From the NCBI GenBank assembly GCA_019424865.1, contig JAHYYS010000069.1:1-13941 (forward strand): DNA of 13,941 nt, in the 5' to 3' direction. Source of the stretch: a bacterium. Its GTDB lineage: Bacteria > Bacillota > Clostridia > Oscillospirales > Oscillospiraceae. The notes under the pieces were generated by a model. It ran no database searches, was not told where the DNA came from, and saw only the letters and a program-made list of their open reading frames with translations. Shown here in pieces: positions 1 to 5,414 of this stretch; position 1 is the stretch's first letter; the number at the start of each line of letters is the position of its first letter. Both the position numbers and the translations under genes were made by a program.

Positions 1-1
1 G

Positions 2-697
2 CAGCTGTACGAGGGCAAGGCCAAGAAGGTCTATTCCACCGAGGACCCCAATGTGGTTATCGTCTCCTATAAGGACGACGCCACCGCCTTTGACGGCCTG
101 AAGAAGGGCACCATCACCGGCAAGGGGGCCATCAACAACCAGATGACCAACTATCTGATGCAGCAGCTGGAGAAGGCCGGCGTGCCCACCCACTATGTCC
201 AGGAGCTCAGCGAGCGGGAGACCGCCGTGAAGAAGGTTTCCATCGTTCCCCTGGAGGTCATCATCCGCAACATCTCCGCCGGATCCTTTGCCAAGCGCTA
301 CGGCGTGAAGGAGGGCATCGTCTTTGACGAGCCCACCATCGAGTTCTCCTATAAGAACGACGACCTCCACGACCCCCTCATCAACGACTATCACGCCGTG
401 GCCCTGAAGCTGGCCACCTGGGACGAGATTGCGATCATCAAGAAGTACGCCTTCCAGGTCAACGATTTTCTGAAGAAGACCCTGGCCGAGTGCGGCGTCA
501 CCCTGGTGGACTTCAAGCTGGAGTTCGGCAAGACCGCCGACGGCACCATTGTCCTGGCCGACGAGATCAGCCCCGACACCTGCCGGTTCTGGGACTCCGA
601 GACCGGGGAGAAGCTGGACAAGGACCGCTTCCGCCGGGACCTGGGCAACGTGGAGGGCGCCTATCAGGAGATGGCCCGCCGTCTGCTGGGCAAGTAA
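2..697 (+). CDS. purC: SAICAR synthetase PurC (5' end missing)
   Basis: Phosphoribosylaminoimidazole-succinocarboxamide synthase joins CAIR and aspartate, using ATP, in cytosolic de novo purine synthesis. The frame is open from base 2 (QLYEGKAKKVYST) to the TAA at 695-697. The window therefore holds 231 residues of a family usually about 235 long, and only a few N-terminal residues lie outside. The ATG at 53 is internal, because the conserved YEGKAKK nucleotide-binding strand is encoded upstream of it. Family landmarks seen in order are KDDATAFDG, SAGSFAKRYGVKEG, the HDPLINDYH segment, and the C-terminal LVDFKLEFGK followed by LADEISPDTCRFWD, which forms part of the ATP and metal site. It is first in a purC-purF-purM-purN block on one strand. 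An inverted repeat lies immediately 3'. Assignment is firm; only the start codon is unseen. Confidence 0.96.
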   Translation, partial: QLYEGKAKKVYSTEDPNVVIVSYKDDATAFDGLKKGTITGKGAINNQMTNYLMQQLEKAGVPTHYVQELSERETAVKKVSIVPLEVIIRNISAGSFAKRYGVKEGIVFDEPTIEFSYKNDDLHDPLINDYHAVALKLATWDEIAIIKKYAFQVNDFLKKTLAECGVTLVDFKLEFGKTADGTIVLADEISPDTCRFWDSETGEKLDKDRFRRDLGNVEGAYQEMARRLLGK

Positions 698-708
698 TTC
701 TGCATCTG

Positions 709-746
709 CAAGCTGATTGTGCCCCTGCGGCGGCACAATCAGCTTG
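709..746 (+). other. Perfect 15-bp hairpin between purC and purF
   Basis: Arms CAAGCTGATTGTGCC (709-723) and GGCACAATCAGCTTG (732-746) are exact reverse complements around an 8-base loop. It begins 11 bases after the purC stop and ends 32 bases before the purF start. No T-run follows, so it does not look like a standard intrinsic terminator. It could stabilise the purC mRNA 3' end, set the purC:purF ratio, or be a remnant of a repeat. The structure is seen directly; the function is inferred. Confidence 0.75.
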
Positions 747-778
747 GAAATCTTCAAGTTTATAACAGGGAGGACACA

Positions 779-2200
779 ATGGGCGGCTTTTTCGGCGCAG
801 TTTCCAAGCGCGACGTATCCCTTGACATCTTTTTCGGGGTGGACTACCACTCCCATCTGGGCACCCGCCGGGGCGGCATGATCGTCTATGACAAAAAGGA
901 CGGCTTCCAGCGGCAGATCCACAACATTGAAAACACCCCTTTCCGCACCAAGTTCGAGTCGGATCTGGCGGATTTCCACGGGTGCAGCGGCATCGGCTGT
1001 ATCAGCGACACGGATCCCCAGCCGCTGCTGGTGCGCTCTCACCTGGGGCTGTATGCCATCTCCACGGTGGGCATCATCAACAACGCCGACGAACTGATTC
1101 AGCACTATTTTGACCACCACGGCAACCAGTTCATGGCCATGAGCTCGGGCAAGGTCAACTCCACCGAGCTGACCGCCGCCCTGATCAACGAGAAGGACAA
1201 TCTGGTGGACGGCATCCTGCACGCCCAGGAGCTGATTGACGGCTCCGCCACCATCCTGATTCTCAACCAGGACGGCATCATCGCCGCCCGGGACAAGCTG
1301 GGCCGTCTGCCTGTTCTGGTGGGGCAGAACGCCGAGGGCTGCTGCGTCTCCTTCGAGTCCTTCGCCTATCACAAGCTGGGATATGAGGACGCCTATGAGC
1401 TGGGCCCCCGTGAGATTGTCCGGGTCACCGCCGACGGCTTTGAGACCCTGTCCCCCGCGGGGAAGGACATGAAAATCTGCGCCTTCCTGTGGACCTACTA
1501 CGGCTATCCCAACTCCAACTACGAAGGGGTCAACGTGGAGGTCATGCGCTACCGCAACGGCGCCATCATGGCCCGGGACGACCGGGAGCGGGGGCTGGCC
1601 CAGGACGTGGACTATGTGGCCGGCGTGCCCGACTCCGGCCTGCCCCACGCCATCGGCTATGCCAACGCCAGCCACATCCCCTTCGCCCGCCCCTTTGTCA
1701 AGTACACCCCCACCTGGCCCCGCTCCTTCATGCCCACCAACCAGGACGTGCGCAACCAGGTGGCCAAGATGAAGCAGATTCCCGTGCCTGAGCTGATTCA
1801 GGGCAAAAAGCTGCTGTTCGTGGACGACTCCATCGTCCGGGGCACCCAGCTGCGGGAGACGGTGGAATTTCTCTACGCCTCCGGGGCCAAGGAGGTCCAC
1901 ATGCGCTCCGCCTGCCCCCCCATCATGTACGGCTGCAAGTATCTGAATTTCTCCAGCAGCAACTCCGAGCTGGAGCTGCTGGCCCGCCGCACGGTCCAGG
2001 ACCTGGAGGGGGATGAGGGCCAGAAGCATCTGGACGAGTACGCCGACGCCAACACCCAGCGGGGCCAGTGCATGCTCAAGACCATCTGCGAGAAGTTCGG
2101 TTTTGACTCCCTGGGCTACCAGTCCCTGGACGGCCTGCTGGAGGCCATCGGCATCGACCGGGACAAGGTGTGCACCTACTGCTGGAGCGGCAAGGAATAA
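779..2200 (+). CDS. purF: Amidophosphoribosyltransferase homologue (PurF-like), catalytic Cys absent
   Basis: Homologue of glutamine PRPP amidotransferase, which makes 5-phosphoribosylamine in the first committed purine step. The start is ATG 779, with GGGAGG at 768-773 five bases upstream; the frame stays open to 719, but that extension runs through the hairpin and has no such site. The product is 473 residues, the usual size. Residues 1 to about 230 form the Ntn glutaminase domain and the rest the phosphoribosyltransferase domain, whose PRPP loop is VDDSIVRGTQ (348-357). Cys234, Cys386, Cys465 and Cys468 sit where the Bacillus-type enzyme has its four 4Fe-4S ligands. The odd point is the N-terminus. 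The family has CGVFG or similar, with Cys1 as the glutaminase nucleophile after processing, and here it is M-GGFFG, so Gly replaces Cys. Either the enzyme uses ammonia, or it is a paralogue whose active partner is elsewhere. Family assignment is firm; glutaminase activity is doubtful. Confidence 0.9.
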   Translation: MGGFFGAVSKRDVSLDIFFGVDYHSHLGTRRGGMIVYDKKDGFQRQIHNIENTPFRTKFESDLADFHGCSGIGCISDTDPQPLLVRSHLGLYAISTVGIINNADELIQHYFDHHGNQFMAMSSGKVNSTELTAALINEKDNLVDGILHAQELIDGSATILILNQDGIIAARDKLGRLPVLVGQNAEGCCVSFESFAYHKLGYEDAYELGPREIVRVTADGFETLSPAGKDMKICAFLWTYYGYPNSNYEGVNVEVMRYRNGAIMARDDRERGLAQDVDYVAGVPDSGLPHAIGYANASHIPFARPFVKYTPTWPRSFMPTNQDVRNQVAKMKQIPVPELIQGKKLLFVDDSIVRGTQLRETVEFLYASGAKEVHMRSACPPIMYGCKYLNFSSSNSELELLARRTVQDLEGDEGQKHLDEYADANTQRGQCMLKTICEKFGFDSLGYQSLDGLLEAIGIDRDKVCTYCWSGKE

Positions 2201-2205
2201 ACTTC

Positions 2206-2400
2206 CTCTAGGGGGGGACAGCGTCCCCCCCTAGATACGACGGCGGTTCCCAAGGAAACCGCCGTCGATACCCCCCTGAAGGGCCGGGCATATTCTGCGG
2301 AATATGCTTTTGCGCTTACGCGCGCCGGCCCTTCCAGGGGGAACCAGTTCCCCCTGGATACGCGGCTTCGCCGCGATACCCCTTCCGCTCTCCGAGGGGG
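2206..2400 (+). repeat. Array of five to six tandem hairpins spaced by GATAC
   Basis: This fills most of the 245-base purF-purM gap. H1 has arms 2207-2219 and 2223-2235 (core CTAGGGGGGGAC). H2 has arms 2238-2248 and 2257-2267 (CGACGGCGGTT). H3 is compound: outer arms GAAGGGCCGG (2278-2287) and CCGGCCCTTC (2325-2334) enclose GCATATTC/GAATATGC (2288-2295, 2300-2307) and GCGC/GCGC (2312-2315, 2320-2323). H4 has arms 2333-2343 and 2348-2358 (TCCAGGGGGAA). H5 has arms CGCGGC 2361-2366 and 2370-2375. A weaker H6 pairs CCCCT 2379-2383 with AGGGG 2395-2399. GATAC follows H1, H2, H4 and H5 (2234, 2267, 2357, 2375). The stretch 2327-2341 can pair with 2272-2285 instead, which excludes H4. This may be a composite repeat element, or an attenuator that sets purM expression. 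No long T-run is present. Confidence 0.8.
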
Positions 2401-2445
2401 TAAAATAGTCTACAAGGCTTTATCACTGTATTTGGAGGTTTTGGT

Positions 2446-3489
2446 ATGAAAAACTCCCATTCGGAATCTTACGCCGCCGCCGGGGTGGACGTGACCGCCG
2501 GCTATGAGGCGGTGGAGCGCATCAAGCCCATGGTGGAGTCCACCTACATCCCCGGGGTGATGGGCACCCTGGGAGGCTTCGGCGGCATGTTCGCCCCCGA
2601 CCTGACCGGCATGAAAAAGCCCGTGCTGGTGTCCGGCACCGACGGGGTGGGCACCAAGCTGAAGCTGGCCTTTTTGATGGACAAGCACGACACGGTGGGC
2701 ATTGACTGCGTGGCCATGTGCGTCAATGACATCATCTGCGGCGGGGCCGCCCCCCTGTTCTTCCTGGACTACATCGCCTGCGGCAAGAACTACCCCGGCC
2801 GCATCGCGGACATCGTCTCCGGCATCACCGAGGGCTGCCGCCAGGCCGAGTGCGCCCTGGTGGGCGGCGAGACCGCCGAGATGCCCGGCTTCTACCCCGA
2901 GGAGGAGTACGACCTGGCCGGCTTCTCTGTCGGTATCGTGGACGAGGAGAAGATCATCGACGGCAAGAAGCTGTCTGAGGGGGACGTGCTCATCGGCCTG
3001 GCCTCCTCCGGGGTCCACTCCAACGGCTTCTCCCTGGTGCGCAAGATCTTTGACGTGGAGCACGCCGACCTGAAGTCCCCCCGGGACGACCTGAACGGCA
3101 AGAGCCTGGGCGAGGCCCTGCTGGCCCCCACCCGCATCTATGTGAAGGCGGTGAAGGCCCTGCTGAAGGGCGGCGTGGACGTCCACGCCATCAGCCACAT
3201 CACCGGCGGCGGCTTTTATGAGAACGTCCCCCGGATGATGACGGAGGGACTCACCGCCCAGATCCATCTGGACACCTTCCCCCGTCTGCCCATCTTCGAC
3301 CTGATCCAGAAGACCGGGAATATCCCGGAGCGGGACATGTACAACACCTATAACATGGGCATCGGCATGATTCTGGCCCTCCCCGCCGCCCAGGCCGGGC
3401 AGGCGCTGGAGATCCTGTCCGCCGCGGGCGAGACCGCCTATCAAATCGGGCAGGTGGTCGCCGGCGAGGACGGCGTCGTCCTGGTGTAA
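2446..3489 (+). CDS. purM: AIR synthetase PurM
   Basis: Phosphoribosylformylglycinamidine cyclo-ligase closes the imidazole ring of FGAM using ATP to give AIR, in the cytosol. The start is ATG 2446, with GGAGG at 2434-2438. The 347 residues match the usual length. Landmarks are the N-terminal GVDVTAGYEAVERIK, the glycine-rich GTDGVGTK (64-71), VNDIICGGAAPLFFLDY from residue 93, VGGETAEMPGFY from 139, ASSGVHSNG (186-194) and SHITGGGFYENVPR in the C-terminal half. These are the PurM/PurL-superfamily ATP-binding and dimer elements. It follows the hairpin array and precedes purN by 96 bases, so it is probably in the same purine transcription unit, unless the array ends or restarts transcription. 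Nothing is missing or truncated. Confidence 0.97.
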   Translation: MKNSHSESYAAAGVDVTAGYEAVERIKPMVESTYIPGVMGTLGGFGGMFAPDLTGMKKPVLVSGTDGVGTKLKLAFLMDKHDTVGIDCVAMCVNDIICGGAAPLFFLDYIACGKNYPGRIADIVSGITEGCRQAECALVGGETAEMPGFYPEEEYDLAGFSVGIVDEEKIIDGKKLSEGDVLIGLASSGVHSNGFSLVRKIFDVEHADLKSPRDDLNGKSLGEALLAPTRIYVKAVKALLKGGVDVHAISHITGGGFYENVPRMMTEGLTAQIHLDTFPRLPIFDLIQKTGNIPERDMYNTYNMGIGMILALPAAQAGQALEILSAAGETAYQIGQVVAGEDGVVLV

Positions 3490-3497
3490 TCTCTGGC

Positions 3498-3566
3498 AGG
3501 GGCGGCTGATAGCCGCCCGCAGAAAAGGACAGTTGCAGGAAAGCGGGCGGATAATATCCGCCCCTA
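3498..3566. repeat. Double-palindrome repeat, copy 1 (purM-purN gap)
   Basis: Two hairpins sit in mirror arrangement. GGGCGGCT (3500-3507) pairs with AGCCGCCC (3511-3518) around GAT, and GGGCGGAT (3545-3552) pairs with ATCCGCCC (3556-3563) around AAT. The whole block is itself an imperfect inverted repeat, from AGGGGCGG at the left end to CCGCCCCT at the right, with CCCGC and GCGGG facing each other across a 23-base linker. The same design, including the identical GGGCGGCT stem, returns at 13825-13868. This suggests a dispersed REP- or MITE-like family. It lies just before the purN ribosome binding site but does not include it. Confidence 0.75.
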
Positions 3567-3585
3567 CAGCCGAGGAGGTTTGTCT

Positions 3586-4221
3586 ATGTCCAAGCGCATC
3601 GCCGTCCTGGTCTCCGGCGGGGGGACCAATTTACAGGCCCTTCTGGACGCCCAGGGGCGCGGGGAGCTGGTCAACGGGACCATCTCCGCCGTTATTTCCT
3701 CCTCTCCGGAGGCCTATGCCCTGAAGCGGGCCGAGCGGGCCGGCGTCCCGGGCCATGTGCTGCGGCGGGAGGACTATCCCGATGTGGACGCCATGACCCG
3801 GGCCCTGGTGGCCCTGCTGCGCTCGCTGAAGATTGACCTTGTGGTCATGGCGGGCTATATGACCATTGTCTCCAATGCCCTGTTCCAGGCCTATGAGAAC
3901 GCGGTAATCAATATCCACCCCTCCCTGATCCCCTCTTTCTGCGGCAGGGGGTGCTACGGCCTCCACGTCCACGAGAAGGCTCTGGAATACGGCGTGAAGG
4001 TGTCGGGGGCCACGGTCCACTTTGTCAGCGAGGAGTGCGACGCCGGTCCCATTATCCTTCAGCAGGCGGCGGAGGTGCTGCCCGACGACACGCCGGAGTC
4101 CCTTCAGCGGCGGATTATGGAGCAGTGCGAGTGGAAGCTGCTGCCCCGGGCGGTATCCCTGTTCTGTCAGGACCGCCTGAAGGTGGAGGGGCGGACTGTG
4201 CGGATTTTGAATGCAGAATGA
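3586..4221 (+). CDS. purN: GAR transformylase PurN
   Basis: Phosphoribosylglycinamide formyltransferase uses 10-formyl-THF to formylate GAR in the third purine step, in the cytosol. The start is ATG 3586, eight bases after GAGGAGG (3572-3578); an in-frame TTG at 3580 is too close to that site. The product is 211 residues, typical for bacterial PurN. The N-terminal strand and phosphate-binding loop are IAVLVSGGGTNLQALLDA. The catalytic trio of the family is visible as Asn109 and His111 in INIHPSLIPSF, and Asp152 in EECDAGPIILQ. A cysteine replaces the usual residue after PSF in the loop (SFCGRGCYGLHVHEKAL), a common variant in Clostridia as far as I recall. It is the last gene before the riboswitch and shares the folate-dependent theme that the riboswitch senses. 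Confidence 0.97.
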   Translation: MSKRIAVLVSGGGTNLQALLDAQGRGELVNGTISAVISSSPEAYALKRAERAGVPGHVLRREDYPDVDAMTRALVALLRSLKIDLVVMAGYMTIVSNALFQAYENAVINIHPSLIPSFCGRGCYGLHVHEKALEYGVKVSGATVHFVSEECDAGPIILQQAAEVLPDDTPESLQRRIMEQCEWKLLPRAVSLFCQDRLKVEGRTVRILNAE

Positions 4222-4257
4222 TATTTGTTCTGTGGAATCTTTTTTACAACGAAGCAC

Positions 4258-4325
4258 GCGGTGTAACTGACGGAAGTGGAACTGACCACGGGGAGCATCG
4301 CCTCTGAATTGCCGACCGTCTGGGC
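4258..4325 (+). promoter_or_regulatory. ZTP/ZMP (pfl) riboswitch aptamer
   Basis: The sequence carries the pfl-motif hallmarks. P1 is GCGGTG (4258-4263) with CATCGC (4296-4301). The conserved GTAACTGACG internal strand comes next. P2 is GTGG (4276-4279) with CCAC (4286-4289). The GGGGAGC strand follows at 4290-4296. After a short linker comes P3, GCCGACCGTCTGGGC (4311-4325), the conserved CCGNC-GGGC hairpin that carries the pseudoknot. Known members bind AICAR mono- or triphosphate, signals of folate shortage, and turn genes on. The right arm of P3 (GGGC, 4322-4325) is also the start of the left arm of the terminator that follows, so ligand-stabilised P3 would block termination. I found no convincing promoter between purN and the aptamer, so the RNA may come from the upstream operon. 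Confidence 0.93.
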
Positions 4326-4359
4326 GCACCCGTTTGAACAAACGCGGTGCGCCCTTTTT
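4322..4359 (+). terminator. Riboswitch expression-platform terminator
   Basis: GGGCGCACC (4322-4330) pairs with GGTGCGCCC (4346-4354), extended inward by CGTTT and AAACG (4331-4335, 4340-4344) with one bulged C, and is followed by TTTTT (4355-4359). The left arm shares four bases with P3 of the ZTP aptamer, giving a simple off-by-default transcriptional switch for the small membrane protein and purO. Confidence 0.9.
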
Positions 4360-4390
4360 GCCGGTATCATCCATGAAAAGGAGTTTTCCC

Positions 4391-4612
4391 ATGTCTATCC
4401 AAACGACGCTTACCGCCGGATTCCTTCTTCTTGGCGGAGTCCTGCTGCGAATTGCCCATGCCCTGGACTACAGCGACTGGTATGCGCTCCTCGGCTCGCT
4501 TTTTATGCTGACAGGAGCGGCTCCTCTGGTCATTCACCTGGCAAAAGCCGGGCTGTCCTGGTTCCAGAAACTCCCCGACTCATCCGCTGACGATCCCAAA
4601 AAGGAGGACTAA
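4391..4612 (+). CDS. Small two-helix membrane protein under ZTP riboswitch control
   Basis: I do not recognise this family. The start is ATG 4391, seven bases after AAAAGGAG (4376-4383). In-frame ATGs at 4334 and 4373 lie inside the terminator or on the ribosome site and are unlikely. The 73-residue product has two hydrophobic stretches, about residues 6-24 and 29-52, joined by a short loop (HALDYSDW). The C-terminal tail is polar and ends DDPKKED. No signal peptide, cysteine or catalytic motif is evident. It is the first gene after the riboswitch and is followed after four bases by purO, so the two are certainly co-transcribed. A role in folate or purine-precursor stress at the membrane, or as a small transporter partner, would fit the context but is inference only. 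Coding is supported by the ribosome site, spacing and amphipathic composition. Confidence 0.8.
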   Translation: MSIQTTLTAGFLLLGGVLLRIAHALDYSDWYALLGSLFMLTGAAPLVIHLAKAGLSWFQKLPDSSADDPKKED

Positions 4613-4616
4613 CCAA

Positions 4617-5327
4617 ATGAAAACATTGGATCTCAATGAAATTCTGAACACCCACCCCTACCCCGGCCGGGGCATCCTGCTGGGCCGCTCCGCCGACAAC
4701 CGGCACGCTGTCATCGCCTATTTCATCATGGGCCGCAGCGAAAACAGCCGCAACCGGGTCTTTGAGGAGACAGAGGACGGCATCCGCACCCGCGCCTTTG
4801 ATGAGAGCAAGATGACCGATCCCTCCCTGATTATCTATCACCCCGTCCGGGTGCTGGAAAACGGCATGGTCATTGTCACCAACGGCGACCAGACCGACAC
4901 CATCCGGGACCACATTCTGGCCGGCCACTGCTATCGCCACGCCCTGAACACCCGCACCTTTGAGCCCGACGGCCCCAACTACACCCCCCGCATCTCCGGC
5001 GTGCTCAAGCCCGACGGCTCCTATAACCTGTCCATCCTGAAAGCCATGGACGGCGACCCCGCCTGCTGCTGCCGCTACTTCTATGAGTACGACGCGCCCA
5101 TGGCCGGGGTGGGCCACTTCATCCACACCTATCAGGAAAACCGGGATCCCCTGCCCTCCTTTGAGGGGGAGCCCCGGCGGGTGTCTGTCACCGCCCCTGA
5201 CGCCGCCTCCCTGGCAGAGCAGCTGTGGGACAGCCTGAACGGGGAAAACAAGGTCTCCCTCTTTGTCCGCTATCTCCCCCTGGACGGCGGGGCGGCGGAG
5301 ACCGTGATCCGCAACCGTCTGGGGTAA
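4617..5327 (+). CDS. purO: IMP cyclohydrolase, PurO type
   Basis: Stand-alone IMP cyclohydrolase of the PurO family (first known from archaea), which closes FAICAR to IMP, the last step of de novo purine synthesis. The start is ATG 4617, with AAGGAGG at 4600-4606. The 236 residues match the length expected for the bacterial members. Features seen are the N-terminal YPGRGILLG (15-23), GRSENSRNRVF (39-49), the central VTNGDQTDTI (87-96) and EPDGPNYTPRISG (116-128). These conserved Arg, Asn and Asp-rich segments characterise this Ntn-fold enzyme, which is unrelated to the C-terminal half of PurH. With PurO present, the AICAR formylation step needs a separate transformylase, not encoded in this window. 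The gene is in the riboswitch-controlled unit and ends 23 bases before a bidirectional terminator. Confidence 0.93.
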   Translation: MKTLDLNEILNTHPYPGRGILLGRSADNRHAVIAYFIMGRSENSRNRVFEETEDGIRTRAFDESKMTDPSLIIYHPVRVLENGMVIVTNGDQTDTIRDHILAGHCYRHALNTRTFEPDGPNYTPRISGVLKPDGSYNLSILKAMDGDPACCCRYFYEYDAPMAGVGHFIHTYQENRDPLPSFEGEPRRVSVTAPDAASLAEQLWDSLNGENKVSLFVRYLPLDGGAAETVIRNRLG

Positions 5328-5350
5328 ACCGGACTGCTGTCTCCATCAAC

Positions 5351-5394
5351 CAGAAAATACCGGCTGAAGCCTGCGCTTCAGCCGGTATTTTCTG
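5351..5394. terminator. Bidirectional intrinsic terminator, purO / citF
   Basis: A perfect 19-bp stem with CAGAAAATACCGGCTGAAG (5351-5369) against its exact complement (5376-5394) surrounds a six-base loop. The A-rich left foot and T-rich right foot provide a U-tract for transcripts in both directions. It sits between the convergent purO and citF genes. Confidence 0.93.
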
Positions 5395-5414
5395 TCTGTA
5401 TGCTGTTTTTCCGG

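Noticed and set aside
719..778. Earlier start for purF
   Set aside because: It would put translated codons through the intergenic hairpin, with no ribosome site. ATG 779 has GGGAGG at good spacing and begins with the family's first strand.
2206..2400. CRISPR array
   Set aside because: The repeated units differ in sequence and length and are self-complementary. Only the short GATAC is shared, and there are no equal spacers.
2410..3444. 344-residue open frame on the - strand over purM
   Set aside because: Antisense shadow of purM, with low-complexity Gly/His/Ala composition.
3580..3585. TTG start for purN
   Set aside because: It is only one or two bases after the GAGGAGG site. ATG 3586 has the right spacing.
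4207..4250. A separate promoter for the ZTP riboswitch unit
   Set aside because: TTGAAT and TACAAC-like boxes are present but at wrong distances from each other. I cannot support a promoter here.
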